Positions 22,159 through 31,600 of a stretch of 64,000 nucleotides of DNA are shown here, in pieces (position 1 is the first letter of the stretch; every line of letters starts with the position of its first letter). The position numbers were made by a program, and so were the translations under genes. Below the pieces are notes generated by a model. That model was not told the DNA's origin, did not search any database, and saw nothing but the letters and a program-made list of their open reading frames with translations. The stretch is from a virus, in the IMG/VR virus record IMGVR_UViG_3300045922_001133, positions 1 through 64,000 of that record; one strand, given 5' to 3'.

Positions 22159-25100
22159 TCACGTGTTCCTCGAGGGGAATCCCCTCTCCACGCCGGCTCT
22201 CGCCTGTTTGGTATCGGGTTCAGCCTGCTCGTCAATGAAGGCCCGATTGAGGTACTCCACCGAGAGCGGACTGAAGACTTCTTCTGGGCTCGCACTGGAA
22301 AGCTTACGGAACTCGGACGCCGAAGAGGAAGAGACCCCCTTCAACAAGTCCTGCGTGTGAGCTGTTAGTTCCATGAGCTGATCGCGGTACGAGTTGTACG
22401 CAGCACCAATCTTACGCAGCAGATCAGAAGAAAGGGAAGAACACCCCCTCTTCTCCTTGGGCGCTGAAGTGATGCCCCAGAGCAGCCGACGCTCGAGGGC
22501 TGGAGCGATGGCAGACCGCTCCATCAAGAAGGGCAGGAGCAGTCGAACAAGAGCGGGGATGAAGTCCTTCGAATCGAGCTTCAACGGCGCTCGCTCGTGC
22601 GTCTTCGGGAACACCTCGCCCAGCATGTCGAGCTCGTCGGCGACGTCGGGAGCACCGAGCTGCACGAGGATGATGCGCTGGAACTCGCGCGGTCGAAGAA
22701 CGATGCCGAGGCCGCCCGTCGACGCGAGAGCGCCCTTCAAGTCGCCCCGGCCCATCAGGTTCAAGAGGTCCCGGGGTAGATCCTGCTCGGCCGCGTTGAG
22801 CGCTGGGATCGCCTTGCCCGCGAACTGCGAGGGGATGACGTCCTTGATGATCTCGCTCTTCTTCGCCTTCGCGTTCTTCCCGAAGGCGGCCTCGAAGACG
22901 AGGTCTTCGAGCGCAGACGCAGTCTTCACCTGCGACGGCTCTTCGCTGTAGCCGAGCTTCTCGGCCATCTCGGCGCTCGGGCCGATGTCCCAGAAGGCGC
23001 TCGGACCGGAGGCGATCTTCATCATCGTCTTGGCCGTCTTGTCGGCGCCGATGAAGACGAACGAGATGTCGAAGAAGCGCGGGTAGTCGTTGTAGACGAA
23101 GACCTTCCTGCCGTCGGGCAGGATGCGGTTCATCTGCTTCTTGGCGTGGTCGCAGTTGTGCACTGCGTACGAGCCGGCAACGTACGAGTGGTCGTCCTCG
23201 ACCTCGAAATTGTAAAGCGGCCCGTCGTACTCCTCGTAGGTCAGCTTGCGAATCGACGTCGCGAGGTAGCCGTTCCAGAGAAAGAGCTTCGATTGCTGGG
23301 CGACTTCTTGCTGCCGTCGCCCTTCGCGGATGGCGAGAGCGGCATCCCCCGAGAAGCTGACGTACCAGATGGTTTGGTCCCCGTAATTGGTTCGACGGGC
23401 ATAGCGGTGAAGCGAGCCGACGACGCCGCAACAGGCGGCGAGAAGCTGCATCTGCTTGGCGAGTTCAAGTGAAGAGGTCGCGACGCGCAACACACCCTTG
23501 CGCTCATCGTAAGAACCATCGCCGACGGCCCAACCGCGGAGGACCTGATGACAGAACGCCTGCCCCATCTGCCAGACAGCAGGAGACAGGGACTTGGTAC
23601 GGCTACCCCTGCCTCCATGCTGCAGTAGCCACTCCGCGACGCGACGGCTGTTGATGCGTAGCTCAAGCGCGTTCTTGTCGCTGTAGGCACGGTACTTCTC
23701 CGTACACCCCGGGTCCATCGCCTTAGCCGCCAAAGCTGCCTCTTCGAGCAGACTTCTTTCCGAGCCATGGACGGTGAAGCGAACCGACTTGGGGTAGGTG
23801 ACACCTGTACTGAAGTTGACGCCGCCCTCGGCCAGGTAGAGCCCGAGCAGGAAGCCGTACGCCGCATCCATCGGCGATTCGTCGGTTAGGCGCGGTAGGG
23901 GGCACAGCACAATGTCCCCTACCTGCAGGTCACCTGCATGGACCCAATCAAGGCGCTCTTGCAGGCTCTGCTCTCGCGCCTTCTTCTTGCGAGGCCTGGC
24001 TGAGAGGAACGGGTGGTTGTCCGTGGCTTGGACAGGCAAAAATCCCCAGGCGTCGATGCCAACGAGTACCGACGGACCCCTACTCGGCAGTAGCTGCGTG
24101 ACCGGTTTGCCTACGCCCTTGTGTGTCAGGACTTCGTCGCCGACGTTGATGTCCTCGATGTTCTTGGTTGACCCATCCGCTAGCAGGATCGGGGTACCCG
24201 GCGGGAAACAGTAGTCCGCGCGCGTGATGGAGAGACCACGGATCTTGTGCTTGTTCTTGTGGAAGGCGAGGACGGCTTCGCCCGGGTGCTTATGCTTCTT
24301 CGGGTCGAACGTCGCCTGCGCCTCGCGATAGAGCTTCCAGTCGAGGCAGATCGAGCAATTGTGAACTGCCCGACCCTCCGCTACGTAGCTCTCGTCCCGG
24401 TCGACGGAGAGGTTGAAGACCTCGACGTCGCCGTCAAGTTCCTCGACAGCCTTTACTGGCGTGAGCCAGTACCCGTTCCAGAAGAAAGACTGCGGAGATT
24501 CCCACCCGACATCGACTGGCGTGACCTTCGTAGAGCGCCCCAAGAACTTCTGACTTTGGGCAGTCGACAGGACGAGGTACCAGAACTCCGAGTTCACACC
24601 GAAACTGGAGTTCGTGCCGGCGAAGCACACGGTCGCCGTGATGCCCTCCGACAACAGAAGTCGCTGAACGTCGAGCAGAAGTCCTCGATTCACCGATGCG
24701 ATACGGATCTGACCCCTCGCATCGAAGGAACCATCCGTATCGATGTACCCCGCGACGAGCTCGAGCTTCGCTTCACGAGACCAGTAGAACACCTCCTCGT
24801 TGAGGTGCTTCCCGTGAGATGTGCGCCCGCCCCACTTCTGGAGCCACGCCGCGAGGGACTGATCGTACACCGAAACGATGTGCGCCTTTCGATCATTACC
24901 CGCGTCGTAGACGTTGGGCTCGTTCGCAGCACCAGCCTCGACAATCGTACGAAAAAGACGCTGAAGATGCGCGGTCTCCTCTGAACCAACCGAGAACCCG
25001 AAACCCACATCCCGGTAGTCGCCGTCTTTCCTCTTTCCCGTGCGCTGCCGGATGATGTAGCCGTCGCCGAGGTAGTAGCCGAGGAGACGTGCTTGTGCGG

Positions 25101-26058
25101 GCGTGACGTCATACTCCGCACGCCTCGTTGAGGGCACCGGAGTAGCGAGGTAGTCCCCAGGCTTCAGCGTCTCAGCGGCGGCCCAGACGAGCTCGAACTC
25201 GGGCGCCTTTCCGCACCGCTTGCACGTTGCGCTGTCCGAGAAAGAATGCCGGAGCCTGTTCCCGTTCGCCGAGCCCTTGCACGTGCGCACCTGTTCTCGG
25301 CGAAGGACCAGGAACGGGTGGTTGTCCGTGGCGTCGATACGGGGAAGACCGGATGCGGTGATGCGGACGAGGCCCTCGGCCTCCCGACGCATCATCTGGC
25401 GGACCTCCCGGTACGCGCCCGTGTGAGAAAGAACAAAGTCGCCGACCCGAATCTGCTCGATCGGCTTCTGCCCGTCGCGTGTGCGCACCAGCGTTCCCGC
25501 CGGAAAGCACGTATCGTACGGAACTTTGCAGCCCATCGACACGTCCGGGAACATGCCGGCGATGAGCTTGTCCCAGACCTGCGCGCCGCCGTACTGAAGG
25601 CACTTGTCCTTGTCGCAGCGGGTGACGAGCTCGACGCGCTTCATCCTGTCGTTCCACGCCGCGAGCTCCACCTCACCGAACGCGCGCGACGCGTCCTTGT
25701 TCCGGTGGTGGGCGTACGGGTGGGCGAAGTAGAACGTCGGGAAGCCGTACGGCCAATCCTTCGCGCGGATCTTGTCGATAACCGGGTTGCCGTCCCACCT
25801 GTCGGGGCGGTGCATGAGCGCCGCCTCGGGAAAGTAGTCGCCGTTGATGTTCGAGCCGAAGTACTCGCCAGCCCCCATCGCGTTGACGAGGTTGTAGACG
25901 GCATCCGGGCGAGGCCGGAGGCTGTCGATGTACCGGACGACTTCGGGCAGCAGGGAGCTGGCGGTCTTCTCCAGCGCCCCGTCTGTGGTGCGGTTGAAAA
26001 GCGGGACAACGGTGGGCCCCGCTTCCGTCTCCCCTCGAAAGAAGCTGACCTTCAGCAC
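22159..26058 (-). CDS. Prohead-protease-like virion protein interrupted by two inteins, 1299 aa precursor
   Basis: Removing residues 184-567 and 617-968 leaves a host protein of about 563 aa. Its first part reads GAGEYFGSNINGDYFPEAA, then FAHPYAHHRNKDASRAFGEV (possible catalytic His) and FPDVSMGCKVPYD (possible Ser), an order seen in prohead proteases and related capsid-maturation proteins. Across the splice sites it has YDT-CSIC and RADY-CDH, a probable metal-binding Cys/His cluster. The C-terminal ~330 residues continue with PRFFDISFVFIGADKTA and a KTASALEDLVFEAAFG peptide. Gene order (terminase, this gene, scaffold-like genes, capsid) fits a maturation protease; the protease identity is inferred, the inteins are clear. 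Confidence 0.75.
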   Translation of the reverse strand: MLKVSFFRGETEAGPTVVPLFNRTTDGALEKTASSLLPEVVRYIDSLRPRPDAVYNLVNAMGAGEYFGSNINGDYFPEAALMHRPDRWDGNPVIDKIRAKDWPYGFPTFYFAHPYAHHRNKDASRAFGEVELAAWNDRMKRVELVTRCDKDKCLQYGGAQVWDKLIAGMFPDVSMGCKVPYDTCFPAGTLVRTRDGQKPIEQIRVGDFVLSHTGAYREVRQMMRREAEGLVRITASGLPRIDATDNHPFLVLRREQVRTCKGSANGNRLRHSFSDSATCKRCGKAPEFELVWAAAETLKPGDYLATPVPSTRRAEYDVTPAQARLLGYYLGDGYIIRQRTGKRKDGDYRDVGFGFSVGSEETAHLQRLFRTIVEAGAANEPNVYDAGNDRKAHIVSVYDQSLAAWLQKWGGRTSHGKHLNEEVFYWSREAKLELVAGYIDTDGSFDARGQIRIASVNRGLLLDVQRLLLSEGITATVCFAGTNSSFGVNSEFWYLVLSTAQSQKFLGRSTKVTPVDVGWESPQSFFWNGYWLTPVKAVEELDGDVEVFNLSVDRDESYVAEGRAVHNCSICLDWKLYREAQATFDPKKHKHPGEAVLAFHKNKHKIRGLSITRADYCFPPGTPILLADGSTKNIEDINVGDEVLTHKGVGKPVTQLLPSRGPSVLVGIDAWGFLPVQATDNHPFLSARPRKKKAREQSLQERLDWVHAGDLQVGDIVLCPLPRLTDESPMDAAYGFLLGLYLAEGGVNFSTGVTYPKSVRFTVHGSERSLLEEAALAAKAMDPGCTEKYRAYSDKNALELRINSRRVAEWLLQHGGRGSRTKSLSPAVWQMGQAFCHQVLRGWAVGDGSYDERKGVLRVATSSLELAKQMQLLAACCGVVGSLHRYARRTNYGDQTIWYVSFSGDAALAIREGRRQQEVAQQSKLFLWNGYLATSIRKLTYEEYDGPLYNFEVEDDHSYVAGSYAVHNCDHAKKQMNRILPDGRKVFVYNDYPRFFDISFVFIGADKTAKTMMKIASGPSAFWDIGPSAEMAEKLGYSEEPSQVKTASALEDLVFEAAFGKNAKAKKSEIIKDVIPSQFAGKAIPALNAAEQDLPRDLLNLMGRGDLKGALASTGGLGIVLRPREFQRIILVQLGAPDVADELDMLGEVFPKTHERAPLKLDSKDFIPALVRLLLPFLMERSAIAPALERRLLWGITSAPKEKRGCSSLSSDLLRKIGAAYNSYRDQLMELTAHTQDLLKGVSSSSASEFRKLSSASPEEVFSPLSVEYLNRAFIDEQAEPDTKQARAGVERGFPSRNT
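23155..24210 (-). mobile_element. Intein 2 of the protease-like gene (LAGLIDADG-like, 352 aa)
   Basis: Residues 617-968 of the precursor. It begins CFPPGTPILLADGSTKNIED, has block B ATDNHPFL and ends SYVAGSYAVHN followed by Cys +1. The endonuclease region is more diverged: FLLGLYLAEGG and LRGWAVGDGSY stand where LAGLIDADG motifs are expected, and the first has Glu in place of Asp, so cleavage activity may be reduced. Only 49 host residues separate it from intein 1. Confidence 0.92.
24358..25509 (-). mobile_element. Intein 1 of the protease-like gene (LAGLIDADG type, 384 aa)
   Basis: Residues 184-567 of the precursor. It begins CFPAGTLVRTRDGQKPIEQI (block A), has block B ATDNHPFLV with the conserved His, and ends SYVAEGRAVHN followed by Cys +1. 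Two LAGLIDADG-like motifs (LLGYYLGDGY and LVAGYIDTDGSF) indicate a homing endonuclease domain that looks intact. A CKRC zinc-knuckle-like insert lies near residue 279. All class-1 splicing residues are present. Confidence 0.93.
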
Positions 26059-26062
26059 GGGA

Positions 26063-26680
26063 TTACTGCTGCCCGCCGGCCGGGCCGCCCTGCCGCCGTC
26101 CGAAGTGAGAGAGCGGCCGCTGTCCGAAGTGAGAGCGCGCGACCGGGCCGTCCTGCTGCTGCTGCTGCTGCTGCTGCTGTACAGAGTGAGAGCGCGCGCC
26201 CGGGCCGCCCTGCTGCTGCCGTTGTACGAAGTGAGAGCGCGCGACCGCGCTCGCGTCGTCCGCCAAGCGATCGATAAGCGAGGGGAACGCGTCGCGGTGG
26301 CTGAGGGTCTGGGCGAGGATGCCGCCCGCGTTCATCGGGTTCTCGACCATCTGACGCATGTACGTCCCGGCGACGATCGGGTCCCTCGCGAACGCCGGGT
26401 TCATCGTGTGGAGCGACGTGAACATCTGGTTGAAGCGGCGCGGGTCCGCCTGATGATAGTCGTGCAGGTCGGGGTTGTACTCGAGCATCTGCTTGAACGC
26501 GCGGGACTTCGTCGCCGCGTTCAGGAGCGCCTTCGCGGCGATGGCGCCCACGCCGATCGTGGCGGTGGCGGCCCCGGCGCCGAGGCCATGGACCATCGCC
26601 TTGCCGAACTGATCATGGAAGCCCGCGGTCTTCTCCGCGGGGCCGAACTCTTCGAGGAACTCGTCGACCGGCGTGCTCAT
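26063..26680 (-). CDS. Virion-cluster protein with Gln-rich ARSHF repeats at its C-terminus, 205 aa
   Basis: The N-terminus (VDEFLEEFGPAEKTAGFHDQ) carries the KTA peptide common in this block. A Gly/Ala hydrophobic segment follows (residues 31-50). Residues 66-120 look conserved in style (MLEYNPDLHDYHQADPRRF, then MFTSLHTMNPAFARDPIVAG). The last 60 residues are a tandem repeat with copies of ARSHF/ARSHS near residues 147, 162 and 181, a shorter LSHF at 190, and a run of nine glutamines. Start overlaps the upstream stop (TGATG) with GGGAGG. Unknown function, likely a head protein. Confidence 0.7.
   Translation of the reverse strand: MSTPVDEFLEEFGPAEKTAGFHDQFGKAMVHGLGAGAATATIGVGAIAAKALLNAATKSRAFKQMLEYNPDLHDYHQADPRRFNQMFTSLHTMNPAFARDPIVAGTYMRQMVENPMNAGGILAQTLSHRDAFPSLIDRLADDASAVARSHFVQRQQQGGPGARSHSVQQQQQQQQQDGPVARSHFGQRPLSHFGRRQGGPAGGQQ
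26081..26242 (-). repeat. Coding tandem repeat (ARSHF/Q units) with a CTG microsatellite
   Basis: A unit around GAAGTGAGAGCGCGCGACCG on the plus strand recurs three to four times at about 26100-26242, separated by CTG-rich runs that encode polyglutamine. Unit spacing is uneven and the array is inside a coding frame, so it is a protein repeat and could expand or contract by slippage. Confidence 0.7.
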
Positions 26681-27921
26681 CAGTAGCCTCCCATCCCGCC
26701 GTAACCCTGAGCCTCCATCTGAAGCTCGAGCTCCTTCCGGTTGTATTCCGGCGTGCCCGGGACCGCGCCGAGCACGGTCCGCTTCACGCCCTGGAACATG
26801 GGGTCGTACTTCAGGGTCCGGCGGTAGGTCTCGTGCGCGCCGATGGCGGGCGCCGCGTAGACCATGCCCTTGGCGATGGTCCCGAGGGCCTTGCCCTTGC
26901 CCTCGCCCAGGAGCTTCTCGCCGAGCACCGCGCCCCCGTGCCCGGCCTTGTTCGCCGCGCGCTGGAGCAGGTTGAGACCCTGCGGGAGAAGACCCTCCTT
27001 GCCCGCGTGCTTCAGAACCTCGTTCACCTCGATGAGGCCTTCGCCGGTCGCCTGCTGGATCTCGCGCGTCTCGGCGAGCTTGGAGAGGACCTCGCAGAGG
27101 TCCTTGAAGTCGGCGACGAGCGGGTGCTCCTCGTTCGGAATGCCGACGTGGGCGACCTTCTGGAGTGACTCGGCGACGGCCTCACCGTTCGCGAAGACGC
27201 CGTTCTCGATGAGCTGCGGGATGATCGCGCGGAAGGCGACCTTCACGTAGGCCTCGCTCGGGGCGAAGCGGTTCCAGATCTCGGCGACCTCGCTGAGCGC
27301 GGTGCCCGAGAGAGCGGCCTGCTTCACGTTGTGGAACGTGCGATCGCGCAGGTCGCTGAACATGTTCTCGAGGGTCGAGAGCTGCGCGGTCGCCTGCTCG
27401 AACGCGCTCGCGAGCTTGTCGCGGAGCTCGATGGTGTTCGCCATCGGCTCGGCGAGGGGGAGCGCGGTCTCCCGGACGCCGAACGCCTCGAAGAGGAGCG
27501 CGTCCTCCGCAGCGGAGGCCGTCTTGTCCCTGGCCGAGCTCGTCTTCTCGGCCGGGGGCTGGTTGTAGTCCCCGGTCCCCGGGTCGAAGACGGAGCCGCC
27601 ACCGCCGTCGTTCAGATCCTGGAGAACGACCGCGGGGCTCGCAGGGCCGCCAGGCCCGAAGTCGACGACCTTGCTCGCGGCGCCCTCCTTCCGGAATTGC
27701 GTGAGGTAAGCTTCGGTGTTCGCGAACTCGATGACGCGCTTCACCTGCTCCGGAGAGAGCCCGGCGTGCTTCACCGTCGCGACGACGGCGTCGTTCAACG
27801 TCTTCGCGCGCCCCTCGCACCAAAGCGACGAGGCCTTCTTGCCCAGAACTTCGAGGTGCTCGCCGGAGACTGCCTTCGCGTTGAGCTGCTGAAGAAGGCC
27901 GTAGTGCGGGAGATCGGACAT
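26680..27921 (-). CDS. Head-cluster protein, 413 aa, with KTASAAED peptide
   Basis: I chose the ATG at 27921, which has AGGAGAG at proper spacing; an upstream extension lacks such a site. The N-terminal 80 residues are helical (LSPEQVKRVIEFANTEAYL). A flexible glycine-rich linker leads to KTASAAEDALLFEAFG (residues 133-148), almost the same as a peptide in the neighbouring protease-like protein. The middle is helical, and the C-terminus has a proline-containing KYDPMFQGVKRTVLGAVPGT segment. It overlaps the next gene. No family is recognised; a head protein processed or bound with its neighbours is the best reading. Confidence 0.65.
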   Translation of the reverse strand: MSDLPHYGLLQQLNAKAVSGEHLEVLGKKASSLWCEGRAKTLNDAVVATVKHAGLSPEQVKRVIEFANTEAYLTQFRKEGAASKVVDFGPGGPASPAVVLQDLNDGGGGSVFDPGTGDYNQPPAEKTSSARDKTASAAEDALLFEAFGVRETALPLAEPMANTIELRDKLASAFEQATAQLSTLENMFSDLRDRTFHNVKQAALSGTALSEVAEIWNRFAPSEAYVKVAFRAIIPQLIENGVFANGEAVAESLQKVAHVGIPNEEHPLVADFKDLCEVLSKLAETREIQQATGEGLIEVNEVLKHAGKEGLLPQGLNLLQRAANKAGHGGAVLGEKLLGEGKGKALGTIAKGMVYAAPAIGAHETYRRTLKYDPMFQGVKRTVLGAVPGTPEYNRKELELQMEAQGYGGMGGY

Positions 27922-27967
27922 TCTGCTCTCCTGGGGACACACAAGAAGTACCATGCGGGAGAAAACC

Positions 27968-28648
27968 ATGGGAAGCACGGACCTGTACGTCACGCCGGCA
28001 GAAGCCGCTGAACTCCTCGGCGTATCCGTGGAGATGGTGCACGTCTACGACCGCAAGCAGCTCCTCGAGGCGTACTACCCAAACGGGCGAAAGGCCGGGA
28101 AGCGATTCCTCGCCGAGGACGTCTACGCGCTCGTCGAGCTCCGGCAGGAGCACAAAGGGGACTTCCTCCGAAGGCTTCCGCAGATCGCGATGCGCGCGGT
28201 CGTCACGAGCCGGCGTGTCGAGAAGCGCCTCGACGAGCTCATGCAGTTCCTGGGGTTGAACGACGTGGTCCTCCCCCTCGACGCCACTTCCATCGCACTG
28301 CTGCACTTCCAGGTCGAGAAGGCACTGGCACAGCCGCGCGTCGAAGACCAGCAGGAGCTTCTCGACTGGGCGAAGAAGCTCCTCGCGATCAACGAAGAGT
28401 ACCTCGACCTCGTGAAGCTGCATCTCGGCGACGAGTACCCCTGGAAGCCGTACCTGGACCTGGCGCGGAAGCTCTCGGAGGCATGCGGGGGACGGCAGCG
28501 CAGCTTCCTCGAGCACGCGCGGGCGAACCTCCGGAACGTGGCCTACTTCTACGAGCGCTCGTGGCGCGGGCCGAAGGAGGCCGAGAAGCTGTTCCCGGGG
28601 GAACGCTACTCCGGCCGACTCCTTCGGCGCGTGCTGACGGACGCCTAG
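27968..28648 (+). CDS. MerR-like helix-turn-helix regulator, 226 aa
   Basis: Residues 6-55 match a MerR/excisionase-type winged helix: YVTPAEAAELLGVSVEMVHV for the helix-turn-helix and YYPNGRKAGKRFLAEDVYAL for the wing and next helix. The remaining ~170 residues are helical and could be a dimerisation or effector part (LDATSIALLHFQVEKALAQP). Start at 27968 has GGGAG. It is the only plus-strand gene between 2719 and 32820 and is divergent from 27921 with 46 bases between, where it may act. Its stop overlaps the terminase stop on the opposite strand (CTAG). It may regulate head genes; the target is unknown. Confidence 0.8.
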   Translation: MGSTDLYVTPAEAAELLGVSVEMVHVYDRKQLLEAYYPNGRKAGKRFLAEDVYALVELRQEHKGDFLRRLPQIAMRAVVTSRRVEKRLDELMQFLGLNDVVLPLDATSIALLHFQVEKALAQPRVEDQQELLDWAKKLLAINEEYLDLVKLHLGDEYPWKPYLDLARKLSEACGGRQRSFLEHARANLRNVAYFYERSWRGPKEAEKLFPGERYSGRLLRRVLTDA

Positions 28649-31600
28649 CCCTGATAGAGCGGTCCGGTGTAACCGGAGTACTGCGGGCCGACGTTCTCGT
28701 ACTCCCTCTTCGGCGCGATGATGTCCGGACGCGGGCGCACGATCATCGACCCGAGGAAGCAGTAGAGAATCGAGTGGAACGAGTCATCCGGGCGGTCCGG
28801 GCGGTGCTGGTACTGGATCATCCGCAGCGTCTCGTTGTACTCGCTGAAGATGTTCAGCATGTCCTGCGCGTAGGGCTGGTGGAACTCCTCCCAGCGGGGG
28901 AACTCGAACTGCCCGCGCTTAATAGCGGCGAAGATGTCGCTCATCACCTCGGTGCGGTGCACGAGGAAGCGGGCGAGCCGATCGTCGCGGTAGACCTTCT
29001 TCTTCACGCGAGCCTGGTATTGGAACTTGTGGAAGCGCGCGGGACCGAACTCGCGGACGAGGACGTTGTTGCTCGCGAAGCCGCCGCCGTAGTCGGCAGC
29101 GATGATGCGGCAGTTGAAGGCCCGGATGATGGCGACGATCTTCGAGATCTGGATCTGCGGGTCGACGTCCTCGCCGGTGAATCGGTGAATCCAGAAGATG
29201 CGGAACCGATGCCCCTCGTAGTATCCGAGCGACATCACGGTGTAGCTGTTCTCGCCGGTGTTGCCTTGGTACGAGATGCAGCCGTTGCGCTCCGTGACGA
29301 TGTAACCCGTCGGAACAGAGCAGCAGTACACCTTGCCGTTGTATGGCACCCGCTCAACCGAAGAAGACGGCGTGTTGAGCTGGTAGTCCCTGCCCTCGGA
29401 CCAGGACACCCGCCACTGCGCTTTGCGGTTCCCGTTCGCCTCCTTGTGGGGACGAAGTACGGCGCGAAGCCCGAGTCGGATGCAGATCTCCTGGAAGTCT
29501 TCGCAGAGCCCCTTCGAGGTGGAATAGAAACTTCCGCCGGTGTTGCCGGGCCGAGGATCGATAGAACCATCACCGCCGACCATCGCACGCCAGAGAATCC
29601 AGAGCTGGCGCTGGCTGAGCCGAAGGAACTCACGCGGGATACGCTTCTCTGCTCCCGTACGCCCTACGTTCTCGGCGTACCAGTGCCAGTACTGCTTGCC
29701 GTAGATGGTCCAGTTGACGTCACCCGTCTTCGGGTTCAGGAACGCCTTGTACGGTATCTGCATCCGATCGAGGCATGCCTGAATCCGTTCGCAGACGTGC
29801 GCGTTGACCGTTCTCCGTTGAGACATCTTCAGGCACGAGGGCCTGTCACCGTCGAAACAGAGGCCACCTTCGGTCACGAGGTACCCGAGGAGCTCAAGCC
29901 AGTCGTCCATCGAGAACGTGCGTTCGTCCGAACCGGAGTACCCGGGGCTGATCGGGAGGCCGGGCAGGGTAAAGTAAGGTACTTCTTCACCACGCCATGT
30001 GACCGAACCCACGAACTTCACGTTGCCGCCGCGCTTCACGGTCTCGCCGGCCGCTTCCGTGACCCACTTCCCGCTGGGCAGAGGGTTCACCCGCATCCGA
30101 TGGGTGTCGGTCACCATGAGATCAAGACCATCGCGCGTCTTGAAGTGAAGAAGTGGCCTGTCCCAGTCTCGGATGGTCCGGACCTTCGGGGTCACGAACG
30201 TCATCTCCCGCGTGTCCGGATCCCACTGCGCAACCTTGTCGTCGGCCTTCAGGTCGCGGAAGTACTTGAAGCCAGTCTCGGTGAGGATGCGCGTCTCTTC
30301 GTCATGGCAGCCCCAGTCGATGCCGGCGAAGACTTCCGTCCCGTTGAGCAGCATCTTCCGCGTGCGCTCGACGGCGTCGGGGTGCATCGTGAGCTGCGGA
30401 TTGCAGCAGTCCTTGATCTGCCCCATCGTCAGCGGACGAAGGCCCGAGTCGTACGAGATGCCGAGCACCTCGTTGTAGAACTTGTCGCGAGAGTAGCGGC
30501 TGTAGTCGAGGAGGATCTCGTCCCAGGGCCGCCAGGGGACCATGAGCTGCGGGATGCGGTAGCTCTCGAAGATGCCGTCAGCGACCATCTGCGCCCACTG
30601 CGCCTTCTCGTGCATCGGGTTGATGAGCGACCCGCACTTCTCGCAGATGAGACCCTTGCGACCGATGTTCTTCTCCGAAAGCACGTTCCAGTGCATCCCG
30701 GTCTCGCCGCCGTGCTTGTCGCAGGGGACGACCCACTCGCCCTGCGTCGACATCGGCTTGCCGTCTTTCGACACGCCGGAGCGGTAGTACTCGATGGGGT
30801 TGTCGAGGCCCTTTGGCGTACCGGCGTAGATGAACCGCCTCATCTGCTCCGGCGCGTGGGACGTGCACTGCTCGATGACGGGGATGTTGTCCGCTATGAT
30901 GTCCTGGAGCTCGTCGAGCGCGAGCAGCCAGGCAGGGATGCCTCGAGTGTTGTGGATGAACATCCCGTCGACGAGGTAGTTCTCCGTCTCGCTCACGGTC
31001 AGGTCGTAGGTCTGAGCCTCGCCCGCCGGGTCGATGCTTGTGATGCGCGCCCATCCAAGCTCGCTTTCGGCGAGGCTGGTGAGGTAGGCGTCCTCGAGCT
31101 TCCGGGCAATCTCGGCGAGGACGCGGCGACCGATCGACGTCTTCGTGTTGCCAGGACGGAGCTGGATCTTGTGCTTCATCCACGCCGAATGGGTCGTCAG
31201 ACCGTGGGCGCGTTTGAGGTAAGCGCGGAGATCGGCATAGGAAAGCGGGATGCGGTCGGCGTCGTCCTTCTTCCTGCTGACCAGGCACGCGGCCTGGTAC
31301 ACGGACGCAAAGGCTTCCTCCTTGCCGAGGACGGGGATCTGCTCACAGAAGGCCTTCACGGAGGCCGCGGAGCGGATCGACAGGACGTAGGCGCCCTGGG
31401 CTCCCGCCGTAGACGGCTTCTTCTGGCGGCTGACCCAGGAGACAACGCCGAACCGAAGGAGAAGGACCTTCAGGTCGTGCAGAAGTCCGAGCGAGTTGGA
31501 TGCATAGCCGATCTCGAACTGCCGTCGTGAGCTCAAGCTCGCCCAGCCATCCGTCGCATAGATCGCCCCGAGCAGGGCAGCTACCTGCGCTTCGTTCCCG

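Noticed and set aside
26081-26242. Possible CRISPR-like array
   Set aside because: Units are inside an open frame, spacing is irregular and the spacers are themselves low-complexity polyglutamine codons.
28483-31530. A 1015-codon plus-strand frame opposite the terminase gene
   Set aside because: It is a mirror frame of a high-GC gene with Arg/Val/Asp-rich sequence. The terminase motifs and inteins on the minus strand explain the DNA.
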